The notes: generated from the letters alone by a model not told the origin. Counted from the stretch's first letter, positions 17,088 to 25,065 are shown. The stretch is DNA of 25,090 bases from CAZERT01 sp964630015 (GCA_964630015.1 CAZVTJ010000009.1:1-25090), one strand, 5' to 3'. Program-made: numbers and translations.

Positions 17088-17845
17088 TACTGTTTTTTTT
17101 GCTGAAGTTCCCATAGTTTTGCGTACGTAATGAACATGGAAAATGCCTGAAAGATGGACTCAATAAGTCCTGCCGTACCGGCTTTATATCCGCCCTGACG
17201 GACATATGAATTCCAAAAACCAGTACACATTACCCGATACAGCCGCCACCAGACAACAGGAGGATGATGCGCTTCAAAACGGAGCCTAGCTTCGATTTCC
17301 GACCAAGCATTGGTTTTTTGGGCCATTTCCGCAATGGTTCTATGTGTTGCGTGCAGCAGTTCGCCCGGCAAATCCGCAACCGATCCCACAACAACGGGTG
17401 TCTCGTGAACATCCCCAAACCATCCCGAAAGGCGTGTGCGCTTAAACATCCGTTCCAGTTTTTCCGTTGCCGGCCAGGGGGTGCCCAAATAGGTATTCCT
17501 GCGGGTAAAGCGGTATGCGGCGATATCCTCATTTGTGCTTCGTGCAGCACCTACAATTGCATGCCGCAACCCCTCAGTTACGGTTTCATCCGCGTCGACA
17601 TAGATAATCCAATCGCCAATGGAGGCTTCCATTCCCTGCATCCTGATTTTTGAAAACGACTGTTCATTGGTAGAAACAACCCTTGCGCCACACTCCCTGG
17701 CGATGGCGGCTGTTTTATCCGTCGATCCGTTGTCCACAACGATGATTTCATCGGCAAATCCAAGGGATGCAATACAGGATGCTATCCGTGGCGACTCGTT
17801 GCGGGCAATGATAACGGCGCTAATTGTTTTTGTTTTTTGGGACAT
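17087..17845 (-). CDS. GT2 glycosyltransferase, WaaE-like
   Basis: 252 residues from the ATG at 17845. The upstream extension to 17935 lacks family homology and lies within the preceding gene, whereas 17845 is preceded by GGTGGGG with an 8-base spacer and begins just before the GT2 core (SAVIIARNE). Motifs: DNGSTDKT (38-45), YVDADETV (82-89; DADE is the metal-binding motif), GDVHETP (144-150) and a C-terminal amphipathic segment around GYKAGTAGLIESIFQAF. This layout matches the WaaE/KdtX-like GT2 sub-family, which acts on lipid-linked or core oligosaccharides. It is a paralogue of the gene at 18750-19688. The start lies 26 bases inside the upstream gene and the end shares one base with the downstream YfhO start. 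Confidence 0.92.
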   Translation of the reverse strand: MSQKTKTISAVIIARNESPRIASCIASLGFADEIIVVDNGSTDKTAAIARECGARVVSTNEQSFSKIRMQGMEASIGDWIIYVDADETVTEGLRHAIVGAARSTNEDIAAYRFTRRNTYLGTPWPATEKLERMFKRTRLSGWFGDVHETPVVVGSVADLPGELLHATHRTIAEMAQKTNAWSEIEARLRFEAHHPPVVWWRLYRVMCTGFWNSYVRQGGYKAGTAGLIESIFQAFSMFITYAKLWELQQKKQ

Positions 17846-18743
17846 ATTGTTTACCCCACCGATGAAACATCCAATCCAGAATTGCCTTCCGTTCAATACC
17901 GCTTCGCGCCGCAAGAGACAACGCTTCCCGGACAAGGGCGACTTTTGTCCGAAACGGCGCGTACCGCATGCCCACGATCATCCTGTTTCGGGTTTGATAG
18001 TATCGCTGGAGCGGATTCCCCGGTTTACCCGAAGATCCCGCATTGACGTGCCACACGATGGATGACGGATTATAGACAACCCGGAGTCCACTTTTTTTAA
18101 TCCGCATGGATAAATCAAAATCCTCATAATACAGATAAAACGCATCATCCAATCTACCGACGGTCCTTAGCGTTTCAGCACGGACAAAAAACGAACATCC
18201 GGTAACAAAATCCGTATCGGTTATGCTGTCATATTGACCATGATCGACTTCATCTACTCCCCGATGGGACGCATACATATTTGCCCAATCTATACGGCCA
18301 CCCGCATACCAGAATACCTTCCCGCGCTCCTTTTCCGTATACCTATCATGATGGTACTCATGATTCGGGGCAAAATATATTTTGCTTCCGACAATACCGA
18401 TACCGGGATTATCCAGTGTGGAAATAGCCGAAAGTACGTTTGTGTCCACAATCGTATCGTTGTTGATAAGCCATATATAGAAAGCGCCTTTTCGCATGGC
18501 AGTTTCGATCCCGAGGTTGTTCCCTCCGGTAAATCCCAGATTCTCCCCCGCTTCCACAACGAGCGCCTCGGGGTATTTTTTCCGGATAACGGAAACGGAA
18601 TCATCCGATGATCCGTTATCCACAACGACGGGAAGGAACGAACACCCGGTCGGAATTCGGACGTTTTGAAGGGAGGCCAGACAATTGAGGGTATCTTCCT
18701 TGCCGTTCCAGTTGACAATAATTGCCGCAATAAGACGCTTCAT
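17820..18743 (-). CDS. GT2 glycosyltransferase, rhamnosyltransferase-like
   Basis: 307 residues. Motifs are VNWNGKEDT (10-18), VDNGSSDDSV (41-50), GFTGGNNLG (70-78), INNDTIVD (93-100, metal-binding), TGCSFFVR (181-188), YYEDFDLSMRIK (205-216), WHVNAGSSG (231-239) and RYYQTRNR (247-254). This series is typical of the WbbL/RfbN-like GT2 group often annotated as rhamnosyltransferases; the actual donor is not determined. It is related to the GT2 enzyme at 10536 but shares only the core motifs. It lies between two WaaE-like GT2 genes, six bases after the first and overlapping the second by 26 bases. The ATG has a strong ribosome binding site supplied by the preceding gene's last codons. Confidence 0.93.
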   Translation of the reverse strand: MKRLIAAIIVNWNGKEDTLNCLASLQNVRIPTGCSFLPVVVDNGSSDDSVSVIRKKYPEALVVEAGENLGFTGGNNLGIETAMRKGAFYIWLINNDTIVDTNVLSAISTLDNPGIGIVGSKIYFAPNHEYHHDRYTEKERGKVFWYAGGRIDWANMYASHRGVDEVDHGQYDSITDTDFVTGCSFFVRAETLRTVGRLDDAFYLYYEDFDLSMRIKKSGLRVVYNPSSIVWHVNAGSSGKPGNPLQRYYQTRNRMIVGMRYAPFRTKVALVREALSLAARSGIERKAILDWMFHRWGKQYVPKNKNN

Positions 18744-18749
18744 GGTGAT

Positions 18750-19688
18750 TTACCCTCCGATTATCCGTATCAGTTTCCCCCACGCTTTTTTCCATATCCG
18801 AAGAGCCAGATTTTTCGTTTGTGCAATATCCGCCTGATGCATCCAGAAACGCAGTTCTCCCATGCTGCGGGAAAGTTCCGTGTTGACGCTACCCAGCGTA
18901 ACCCCATCATGTGCCCCAAACCCACGGTTCTCCCAGACTTTCGCAAAAGTGACGAATGAATAAAATGCCTGAAACAGCGCAAGAACCAACCCGTGCAGTC
19001 CGTCCAGATATCCTTTTTGAGCAAAATAAATTTTCAGGAAATCCGATAACGGGAATTTAATGGCATCGCTCCAGTGAAGCCGGTACCCAGTGTCCCGAAG
19101 GACTTCTGCCTCACTTGTTGTGCAACGGTCCAACGTCCGAAGATATTGGGAAACGGACGTATAGTTGTAATGATTGTAGGGATGGGTAAGCTCCCCGACA
19201 TTTCCCCCGTCTATTTGAATATATTCATGGATATTCGTGCATGGAAATTTCCCCAAATTACCAATAAACAACCGGAGCTGACGGTCGGGCCACCAGATAC
19301 CGTGCTGAATCCATGTGCCAAAGATTATATTCTTCCGCTTGATCCAATATCCGGAATATTTCGGGTTGGGAGCACTGATAACCGCCTTGATTTCCCCGGC
19401 AAGATCCTCTGGTACCTCCTCATCCGCATCAAGATTGAGTATCCATTTACCATGGGCTTTTGTGAATCCATAGTTTTTGTTGATGTTGAGCATGAGCCTG
19501 TTAGGCTGCGAATAGACGGTTGCTTTGTGGTGTTTGGCAATTTCCACGGTTTTGTCCGAAGACTGGTTATCGACAACAATAATTTCATCGGCAAATGCAA
19601 CCGACTCAAGGCACCGTGCAAGCGTTTGCTCTTCATTATAGGCGGATATGACAACGGAAAGTTTTGGTGTTACTGTTTGTTTTTCCAT
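18750..19688 (-). CDS. GT2 glycosyltransferase, WaaE-like
   Basis: 312 residues. GT2 core motifs: VVISAYNEEQ (12-21), VVDNQSSDKT (38-47), LNLDADEEVP (84-93, with the DADE metal site), NIHEYI (152-157), and a C-terminal hydrophobic/amphipathic segment at 226-253 (GYLDGLHGLVL...FAKVWE) that closely resembles the end of the paralogue at 17087-17845. It has about 60 extra residues at the C-terminus compared with that paralogue. Cytoplasmic, probably membrane-associated, adding one sugar from a nucleotide-sugar donor during assembly of a lipid-linked glycan. The ATG lies 19 bases inside the flippase gene; no clear Shine-Dalgarno is present, but a possible internal promoter sits just upstream. The sugar is unknown. 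Confidence 0.93.
   Translation of the reverse strand: MEKQTVTPKLSVVISAYNEEQTLARCLESVAFADEIIVVDNQSSDKTVEIAKHHKATVYSQPNRLMLNINKNYGFTKAHGKWILNLDADEEVPEDLAGEIKAVISAPNPKYSGYWIKRKNIIFGTWIQHGIWWPDRQLRLFIGNLGKFPCTNIHEYIQIDGGNVGELTHPYNHYNYTSVSQYLRTLDRCTTSEAEVLRDTGYRLHWSDAIKFPLSDFLKIYFAQKGYLDGLHGLVLALFQAFYSFVTFAKVWENRGFGAHDGVTLGSVNTELSRSMGELRFWMHQADIAQTKNLALRIWKKAWGKLIRIIGG
18753..18758 (-). promoter_or_regulatory. Strong ribosome binding site in upstream gene's last codons
   Basis: GGAGGG on the minus strand lies 9 bases before the ATG at 18743. The six bases are exactly the final two glycine codons of the preceding WaaE-like GT2 gene, directly before its TAA, so one sequence serves both as coding end and as initiation signal. 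Confidence 0.7.
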
Positions 19689-21121
19689 ATGGAGTGCAGT
19701 TCAATTATACGGTTCTTTTCGCCTGCGTACAAAATGACGCCATACGTACATAAACCGGCAAGACAAAGAAGCACAAGTGCAGGGAGTGATGACGGACGGA
19801 AAAGCAAAATCCCGCCATACATCACACAGGATTGGATAAGCGCACCAATGGCAGGGATCCGGATAGCCCTCCACAGCGAAAACTGTGCATGACGAGCAAC
19901 AATTGGAGCCACAAACAGAATCGATAATGCAAGCACGACTGCCGTCAGGGGAACACCGACAAAGCCGAAGAAGTGAACGAACGACACCGTAAATACCCAT
20001 GTGGCAATCGTCCAGCCGACCATGATCGCAAGCGTCGTCCGGATCTTTCCGATGGCATTGAGCGTATTGGTAAGCGGCGTGGTAAATGCCGCAAAGCCGG
20101 AGGAAATGACATACAGATAAAACGGAACAAGCGCCGGTTCCCATTTGGCATATTTGGGAATCAGAAATACAACAGGTCTGATGACAAACAGCATACACAC
20201 GGATATGGGAAATATTGCCGCACCAAGGCCGAAAAACGTACGGTTTAGGGCCTTCCCAAGAAGTTCCTTTGATGTCTGCATCCTGGAAAATGCGGGGAAT
20301 GTTACCCGGATCATGCTGTCCATAATAAGCCGAAGCGGAACCTCCGCCCATTTCTTTGCCCATCCGATGTAGCCGATTGCCGAAAACGGTAATATTTTCC
20401 CCAAAAACACCGTCATCAGATCATCCTTCACGAGCGCAAGGATGGAATTGAGCTGGAACGGAACCCCAAATTTCATAAGCCTCTTAGCCAAGCTCCAGGT
20501 AATGGATATCCGGATCCGCCATGGGGATACGGCATACATCACGATCAGGCCGACAATTCCCCGGGCCAGAACGGCATACGTAAAGGAAGAAATCTCAAAA
20601 CCCCGTGATGCCAACATGACGGCAACGGCATAAAACGCGAGCGTTTCGGCAATTTGGGGAATAACCAGCCTGGAAAATTCCAGTTTCCGCTCCAGAAGCA
20701 CCGACGGAATGGTTTTAAGCGACGAAAGGAAAAATGACGCAATTAGGGCATACAAAAGGATGACCCCATCGCCGGATAAGCCATACCAGACTCCGATGGA
20801 AGGCACCAATACAACCGCAACCAGGGAAACCGTAAGCACAAGAATCTGCTGGATAGAAAACGTTGTGGAAAGGTCATCATCGGTGAGCGCCTCCTTTTTC
20901 TGGATAAGGGCAGCGGCAAGACCGACATCGGAAAAATATGCCAGAAAATTCACGAACGCGGATACGACATAATACACACCGAAAACCGTGGGAGTCAGGT
21001 AAATGGTAAGAAGAAACATGGCAACAAAGCCGATAACCTGAAGGACAAGGGTTCGCGATATCAGTGCGACAACACCCTGAAGGGAGCGGGATTTTATTGT
21101 CTGGACTGTTAATTCCGGCAT
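19670..21121 (-). CDS. Wzx-like polysaccharide flippase (MOP superfamily)
   Basis: 483-residue membrane protein with about 12-14 hydrophobic segments and few soluble parts, the size and pattern of MOP/PST exporters (Polysacc_synt families). The N-terminus is typical: RSLQGVVALISR, then helix 1, YLTPTVFGVYYVVSAFVNF, and FSDVGLAAALIQKKE (63-77). Near the middle lies a PLRLIMDSMIRVTFPAFSRM stretch, seen in many Wzx relatives. It is expected to move a polyprenyl-diphosphate-linked oligosaccharide from the inner to the outer face of the cytoplasmic membrane. It is placed between the polyprenyl-P-sugar synthase-like GT2 (one-base gap) and a WaaE-like GT2 (19-base overlap), consistent with export of the glycan those enzymes build. 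No polymerase or ligase accompanies it in the window. Confidence 0.92.
   Translation of the reverse strand: MPELTVQTIKSRSLQGVVALISRTLVLQVIGFVAMFLLTIYLTPTVFGVYYVVSAFVNFLAYFSDVGLAAALIQKKEALTDDDLSTTFSIQQILVLTVSLVAVVLVPSIGVWYGLSGDGVILLYALIASFFLSSLKTIPSVLLERKLEFSRLVIPQIAETLAFYAVAVMLASRGFEISSFTYAVLARGIVGLIVMYAVSPWRIRISITWSLAKRLMKFGVPFQLNSILALVKDDLMTVFLGKILPFSAIGYIGWAKKWAEVPLRLIMDSMIRVTFPAFSRMQTSKELLGKALNRTFFGLGAAIFPISVCMLFVIRPVVFLIPKYAKWEPALVPFYLYVISSGFAAFTTPLTNTLNAIGKIRTTLAIMVGWTIATWVFTVSFVHFFGFVGVPLTAVVLALSILFVAPIVARHAQFSLWRAIRIPAIGALIQSCVMYGGILLFRPSSLPALVLLCLAGLCTYGVILYAGEKNRIIELHSIWKNKQ
19704..19732 (-). promoter_or_regulatory. Possible internal promoter before the WaaE-like GT2 gene
   Basis: On the minus strand TTGTAC, a 17-base spacer and TATAAT (19709-19704) lie in the last codons of the flippase gene, with 15 bases between the -10 and the ATG at 19688. 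The -10 is perfect and the -35 only half matches. In a region of about 48% G+C a perfect TATAAT is less likely by chance than in the left part, but this is pattern evidence only. Confidence 0.25.
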
Positions 21122-21122
21122 A

Positions 21123-21863
21123 TTATCTGGGAGCCTGGATCGACTGCCACGGTTTGGTAATAAATAACCGCTTGAGCCCTTCCAGATCCCCCATAGCCGT
21201 CTTGTAGACCCGAACGGTAGATCCCGGATTATCGATCCAGGTTACCGCTTCCTCATAAATCCTGTATCCAAGTTTTTCCCCGACAATAAGGAGTTCGGAA
21301 TCGAAAAACCACGCATTATCCTGGATATGCGGAATAAGGTTCGTAACAACTTTACGTGTTACTGCCTTAAATCCGCACTGTGCATCGGAAAACCTGACCT
21401 GGAAAAACAGTTTGATGAGTGAAATATACCCTTTTGACGTAATTGTGCGCAGGAGATTCCTGCCGTAGACATGGGAATTACCAAGATTTCGTGTACCGAT
21501 TGCCATATCATAACCACGAAGCAGTGATCTGACCAAAGAAGGAAAATGCTTCAGGTCGCTTGAAAGGTCAACATCCATATAGGCAACAAAATCCGCCTTG
21601 CTTGCGGTCCATACTGTTTTGACCGCCCGCCCCCTGCCTTTTTGTTCCAGACGGAAATACGTTACTTCCGGATATTTCTTCTCCAGTTTTTTCCCGATTA
21701 CCGGTGTCCGGTCCGTAGAGGCATTATCGGCAACCGTTACCTTCCAGGAAAAATCCGGGAGGTTGGTCATAAGATACCCGACAAGGGTATTAACCCGTTC
21801 CTCAAGTTCAAGTTCTTCATTATATACCGGAATAACAACATCAAGCGTTGGTTTTTTTTGCAT
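21123..21863 (-). CDS. GT2 polyprenyl-phosphate sugar synthase (DPM1/DPG-like)
   Basis: 246 residues from the ATG at 21863; a TTG at 21869 would add two residues but has no support. Motifs: VVIPVYNEELE (9-19), ADNASTDRTP (45-54), KGRGRAVKT (75-83), YMDVDLSSD (95-103, catalytic metal motif), IGTRN (122-126), FSDAQCGFKAVTR (158-170) and WFFDSELL (185-192). The SD-x-QCGFK and FFD-E-LL elements are characteristic of dolichyl-phosphate glucose/mannose synthase-type GT2 enzymes, which charge a polyprenyl phosphate with one sugar for use by GT-C enzymes outside the membrane. It has no C-terminal membrane helices, unlike CsbB. It overlaps the upstream PF10131-type gene by 23 bases and precedes the flippase by one base. 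No Shine-Dalgarno, so coupled translation is likely. Confidence 0.93.
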   Translation of the reverse strand: MQKKPTLDVVIPVYNEELELEERVNTLVGYLMTNLPDFSWKVTVADNASTDRTPVIGKKLEKKYPEVTYFRLEQKGRGRAVKTVWTASKADFVAYMDVDLSSDLKHFPSLVRSLLRGYDMAIGTRNLGNSHVYGRNLLRTITSKGYISLIKLFFQVRFSDAQCGFKAVTRKVVTNLIPHIQDNAWFFDSELLIVGEKLGYRIYEEAVTWIDNPGSTVRVYKTAMGDLEGLKRLFITKPWQSIQAPR

Positions 21864-23514
21864 ATGCAAGAATAATAAGTGATATGGCAGTTGCTAAACT
21901 TAATACGTTGGCAAACCGCCGGATCGGCGTGTCACCAAGCACTCCGACAACCTCGGAAGTACCCTCTGATAGTACCATTTCCGGCAGACCGTTGACAATT
22001 GCGGGACCGGTTTTTTTACCGTTTACAAAATAGGTAAATCCGGGAAAATACAGCCTGTTTATGCGGATTGTCGTTTTACCGGGCGATGAAAGGGAAAAGG
22101 CAAACCTGTGTGATTTATCTTCCCGGACGGCAACTGCTACATCGGGGTCATGGGAAACAAGCCCGGAGGCAATTTCTGCCTTGTTTTCCGGCACACGGAA
22201 CCCCTTCGGAAGGTATTCGTCGGAAATTTTTGATACGCGCCAGGAAATATCGGCACCGGACTCAAAAACCGTTGCTGATGCTAAAGTGGGATATTGAATC
22301 CTGAATTTATCTGCCTGGGTCACCAGTACCACAACCACAATTGCAATGGCAATGATCCATGGCCACCTTTTCCCCTTGCCAATTGCCGCAAGTATACCCG
22401 TTGTCAGGGAAATCCCAAAACCGGAGATAGGCAAAAGCCTCCAGGGGTATTGGACGAATTCGCTTTTAGGAATGATGCTCCATATCCAGGCGCTTTGTGG
22501 CAATACGAAAAAAATCGAAGCCGCAACGACAGCCAGGATCCCGATCATCCGTTTACCGTATGACAACCGGAATTTCGTAGTTCCCATCCCGACAATGAGG
22601 GCAGTAAAAAACAGGATGATATGCAGTTTCCCAAGGGAAAACGACATGCCGTCAACACATCCCGGGCTTGACCCGCCAAATCCCCATTCCGAATGCCACA
22701 GTTGCGGCAAACACACGAAATGATCCGCCAATACTGCAGCCTGCGCCCCCACGACTTTCGATACGGCAGTTCCACCCATTTCAAAAGCAGCAGGAAGCCA
22801 AAAAGATGCCGAAAGATCCAAAGCAAAAAGAAGAATTAGTGCCCATAAGAGAACCGGTATCCATGATTGTTTCCCGATAAGTGCACTGCATGCACGAGCC
22901 ACTACGGCAACAGTTAAGATGCCGACCACTATGTATCCATATATCGTATGGGAAAGGATCACGCCGGAGAGGGATAGAACGGACACGAGAAATCCTTTTT
23001 TTTTCGTTGCCGCATTTCGCGTCCAATAGAGTCCCAACACGACAAGGGGTAAAAACGCATAGGCATACAATTCCCCCACCGCACCACGAACGTACAGCTG
23101 TATGGCGTGGTAGGGAAAATACAGGTATAAAACGGATGATACCAATGCTCCCGGCAATCCCCAAAACACAATCCCACACGCAAGCATCGAAAACCCTGCA
23201 AACACCATGCCAAGCCCCATCATGATCTTTGTTGCGACAACCGCGTCTATTCCTAAAAGATACGCTACCGCTCCGGCATAATACGGAAGCGGTGCATAAA
23301 ACTCAAAAAGCGGATATCCGTATCCATACCCCAAATCACGAACCATCCTGACCGGAAATTGCCCATCCCGTAAAGCATGAGCCATCTGGATAACCCGTGC
23401 AGGCTGGGTATCATCATGCATCGGGAATAAACCCGGAAGAAACAGGTCACGAACCGATACCAGCGAAAGACCGGCAAGAAGGAAAACAACCAACAGTACT
23501 TTCCAACGCTTCAT
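21841..23514 (-). CDS. PTPS-related (PF10131-type) GT-C-like membrane protein
   Basis: 557-residue multi-pass protein. After the first helix come the acidic loop FPMHDDTQPARV (D34-D35), GQFPVRMVRDLGYGYGYPLF (51-70), YAPLPYYAG (73-81) and VRGAVGELYAYAFLPL (142-157). This series is the signature of proteins annotated '6-pyruvoyl-tetrahydropterin synthase-related' (PF10131), a misleading name: these are membrane proteins resembling GT-C glycosyltransferases, not pterin enzymes. Later come QYPWRLLP (355-362), EYLPKGFRVP (433-442) and an extracellular C-terminal domain with LYFPGFTYFVNG (488-499), then a terminal helix. The ATG overlaps the upstream stop as ATGA and has a perfect ribosome binding site. 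Likely role, by inference: transfer of sugars to an exported glycan or surface protein. Confidence 0.9.
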   Translation of the reverse strand: MKRWKVLLVVFLLAGLSLVSVRDLFLPGLFPMHDDTQPARVIQMAHALRDGQFPVRMVRDLGYGYGYPLFEFYAPLPYYAGAVAYLLGIDAVVATKIMMGLGMVFAGFSMLACGIVFWGLPGALVSSVLYLYFPYHAIQLYVRGAVGELYAYAFLPLVVLGLYWTRNAATKKKGFLVSVLSLSGVILSHTIYGYIVVGILTVAVVARACSALIGKQSWIPVLLWALILLFALDLSASFWLPAAFEMGGTAVSKVVGAQAAVLADHFVCLPQLWHSEWGFGGSSPGCVDGMSFSLGKLHIILFFTALIVGMGTTKFRLSYGKRMIGILAVVAASIFFVLPQSAWIWSIIPKSEFVQYPWRLLPISGFGISLTTGILAAIGKGKRWPWIIAIAIVVVVLVTQADKFRIQYPTLASATVFESGADISWRVSKISDEYLPKGFRVPENKAEIASGLVSHDPDVAVAVREDKSHRFAFSLSSPGKTTIRINRLYFPGFTYFVNGKKTGPAIVNGLPEMVLSEGTSEVVGVLGDTPIRRFANVLSLATAISLIILAYAKKTNA

Positions 23515-25061
23515 GATTTTTTACCTCCGAGTAGTTTTCTGCGTATTCCTATGCCCCATACATAGACGATCCAGACAATACCCGATATGGCGCTGACCAC
23601 GCCCGCCGTAAAACGGAATACCGTTTCCCGAAATTCCACAAATAACCGGTGCGATCCGGTCGGAACGAAGATCCGCATAACTCCGTATTCATTATCATAT
23701 TCGATCGGGACCGGCCGCCCATCCAGCTGTGCTCCCCAGCCGGGATAAAATACGGTATTGATCTGAATAACGGAATCTTCTTTAGCATGGACAATCATGT
23801 CTACCCGCTGGGAAGTAACGGTTTTTTCCTCAAACTGGGCGTTTCCCTTAAACACGACATACCGCTGAAACGCATGCGCGGAAGAAGGCACCCTCACCCA
23901 CTTGGGCATATATTCATCCTTTACCGTCGTTGAAGCTTCATTGGTGGAATAATAGCCCTCCTCACGGACAAGCGAGTTAGTTTTTAAAAGATATTGGCCG
24001 GCAAAAAGCACCATGGGCAACAGAACCGCACAAACGGTGCCTATTGCCCGCCGCTTCGGGGAACCGTTAAGTGTTGCGGCAAGAAGATACGGCACAACAA
24101 ACCAGGTAACGAAAAGAATCCGAAACGGAAATTGGATGATGGACCCAAGCAGGGCAATATTCCAGATCGGTCCGGACACTTTTGTCGCAACGGAAATGGC
24201 AAACAAAAACAGAATGGAAAAATACAGAATCGGATAGAGGGGAATTTTTTTTGCCCGCTCGATGAGGATAACAAACGGAACCGCCATCCCGGCATACGAG
24301 GCAACAATAAACGCCGAAATATCAAAATATGCCTTCGGTGACGAGATGATATTCTCGTTGAATTTCACGAACCGCTGTTCGAAAATTGCCGGTATCCAAA
24401 AAAACGAAGCCATAGCGATGCCAAACGCGATATCGATGAGATTTGTAATACGCCTGCGCACCAAGCAATAGCCCATAAGAAACAAGACCCCCAAAAGCCC
24501 AAGGGTATTATGCGACAGCACCGTAAGGAAAATTGCGGGCGCAAGCAGGAACCGTTTCTTCCTGTCTATGGCAACCAGGGCTAAGGCAATCCATACTCCG
24601 GCAAATACTTCCCCCACCGATCCGCGCCGGTATATGTCATAGATAAGGTATGGGGAAAACAGATAGGCAGCGGCACCCAAAAACGAAAGAGCCGGGGCAA
24701 ATGCTGCAGAAAGCCACGCATAGACAAGAAGTGATGTACCGATAACGCTTCCCACAATAATCGTCTGAACGGCAACCGAAAACGATAGTCCAAAAAAATG
24801 AAGGATTGATCCAAGATAGAGATACCCGGGGTAGAGGAAATTGGCAACGGGATAGCCGTATCCGTTGTTGAGTCTTCCCAAAAACCGCACCGGAAACTGT
24901 CCTTCCCGAAGCGACTGGTAAAATGCGGAGAGCCGGATAATCATCCAATCCCCATCATCGGTCACGATCATACCGGGCGCAAAAATGGGAAGCAACACAA
25001 GTATGCCAAGTATCAAAAGGACAACCGGAAAAAGAAACCGCAAAACGCTGTGTTGTTTCAT
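23511..25061 (-). CDS. PTPS-related (PF10131-type) GT-C-like membrane protein
   Basis: 516-residue multi-pass protein and first gene of the eleven-gene run. The first loop carries VTDDGDWMIIRL (D35-D36), GQFPVRFLGRLNNGYGYP (54-71), NFLYPGYLYLG (74-84) and YRRGSVGEVFAG (144-155), all counterparts of motifs in the next gene. FPFRIL (311-316) corresponds to its YPWRLL, and EYMPKWVRVP (383-392) to its EYLPKGFRVP. The C-terminal domain has FYPGWGAQLDGRP (438-450) and VPTGSHRLFVEF (466-477), which matches the YfhO terminal domain rather than only its own paralogue, followed by a final helix. The ATG has a Shine-Dalgarno AGGAAA. Predicted outer-face glycosyl transfer; unproven. Confidence 0.9.
   Translation of the reverse strand: MKQHSVLRFLFPVVLLILGILVLLPIFAPGMIVTDDGDWMIIRLSAFYQSLREGQFPVRFLGRLNNGYGYPVANFLYPGYLYLGSILHFFGLSFSVAVQTIIVGSVIGTSLLVYAWLSAAFAPALSFLGAAAYLFSPYLIYDIYRRGSVGEVFAGVWIALALVAIDRKKRFLLAPAIFLTVLSHNTLGLLGVLFLMGYCLVRRRITNLIDIAFGIAMASFFWIPAIFEQRFVKFNENIISSPKAYFDISAFIVASYAGMAVPFVILIERAKKIPLYPILYFSILFLFAISVATKVSGPIWNIALLGSIIQFPFRILFVTWFVVPYLLAATLNGSPKRRAIGTVCAVLLPMVLFAGQYLLKTNSLVREEGYYSTNEASTTVKDEYMPKWVRVPSSAHAFQRYVVFKGNAQFEEKTVTSQRVDMIVHAKEDSVIQINTVFYPGWGAQLDGRPVPIEYDNEYGVMRIFVPTGSHRLFVEFRETVFRFTAGVVSAISGIVWIVYVWGIGIRRKLLGGKKS
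23523..23528 (-). promoter_or_regulatory. Perfect ribosome binding site inside the upstream gene
   Basis: GGAGGT on the minus strand lies 8 bases before the ATG at 23514. It is read as the Gly-Gly codons of the upstream PF10131-type protein's C-terminus (LLGGKKS), and supports independent initiation of the downstream gene in addition to ATGA coupling. Confidence 0.75.
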
Positions 25062-25065
25062 GGCG

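Noticed and set aside
17846..17935. Upstream start of the WaaE-like GT2 gene adding 30 residues
   Set aside because: The extension has no family similarity and lies deep in the preceding gene; the ATG at 17845 has a GGTGGGG site at good distance.
19074..19892. 272-codon plus-strand frame antisense to the WaaE-like GT2 gene and flippase end
   Set aside because: Opposite to two well-supported genes, no motif, no ribosome binding site of note; judged an antisense shadow.
19701..20363. 220-codon minus-strand frame overlapping the flippase gene
   Set aside because: Overlaps the flippase completely; Cys/His-rich odd composition and no family resemblance.
21841..23514. Pterin (6-pyruvoyl-tetrahydropterin synthase) function suggested by the family name
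   Set aside because: The protein is a multi-pass membrane protein with GT-C-like loops and none of the short soluble pterin synthase features; the name is a historical label.
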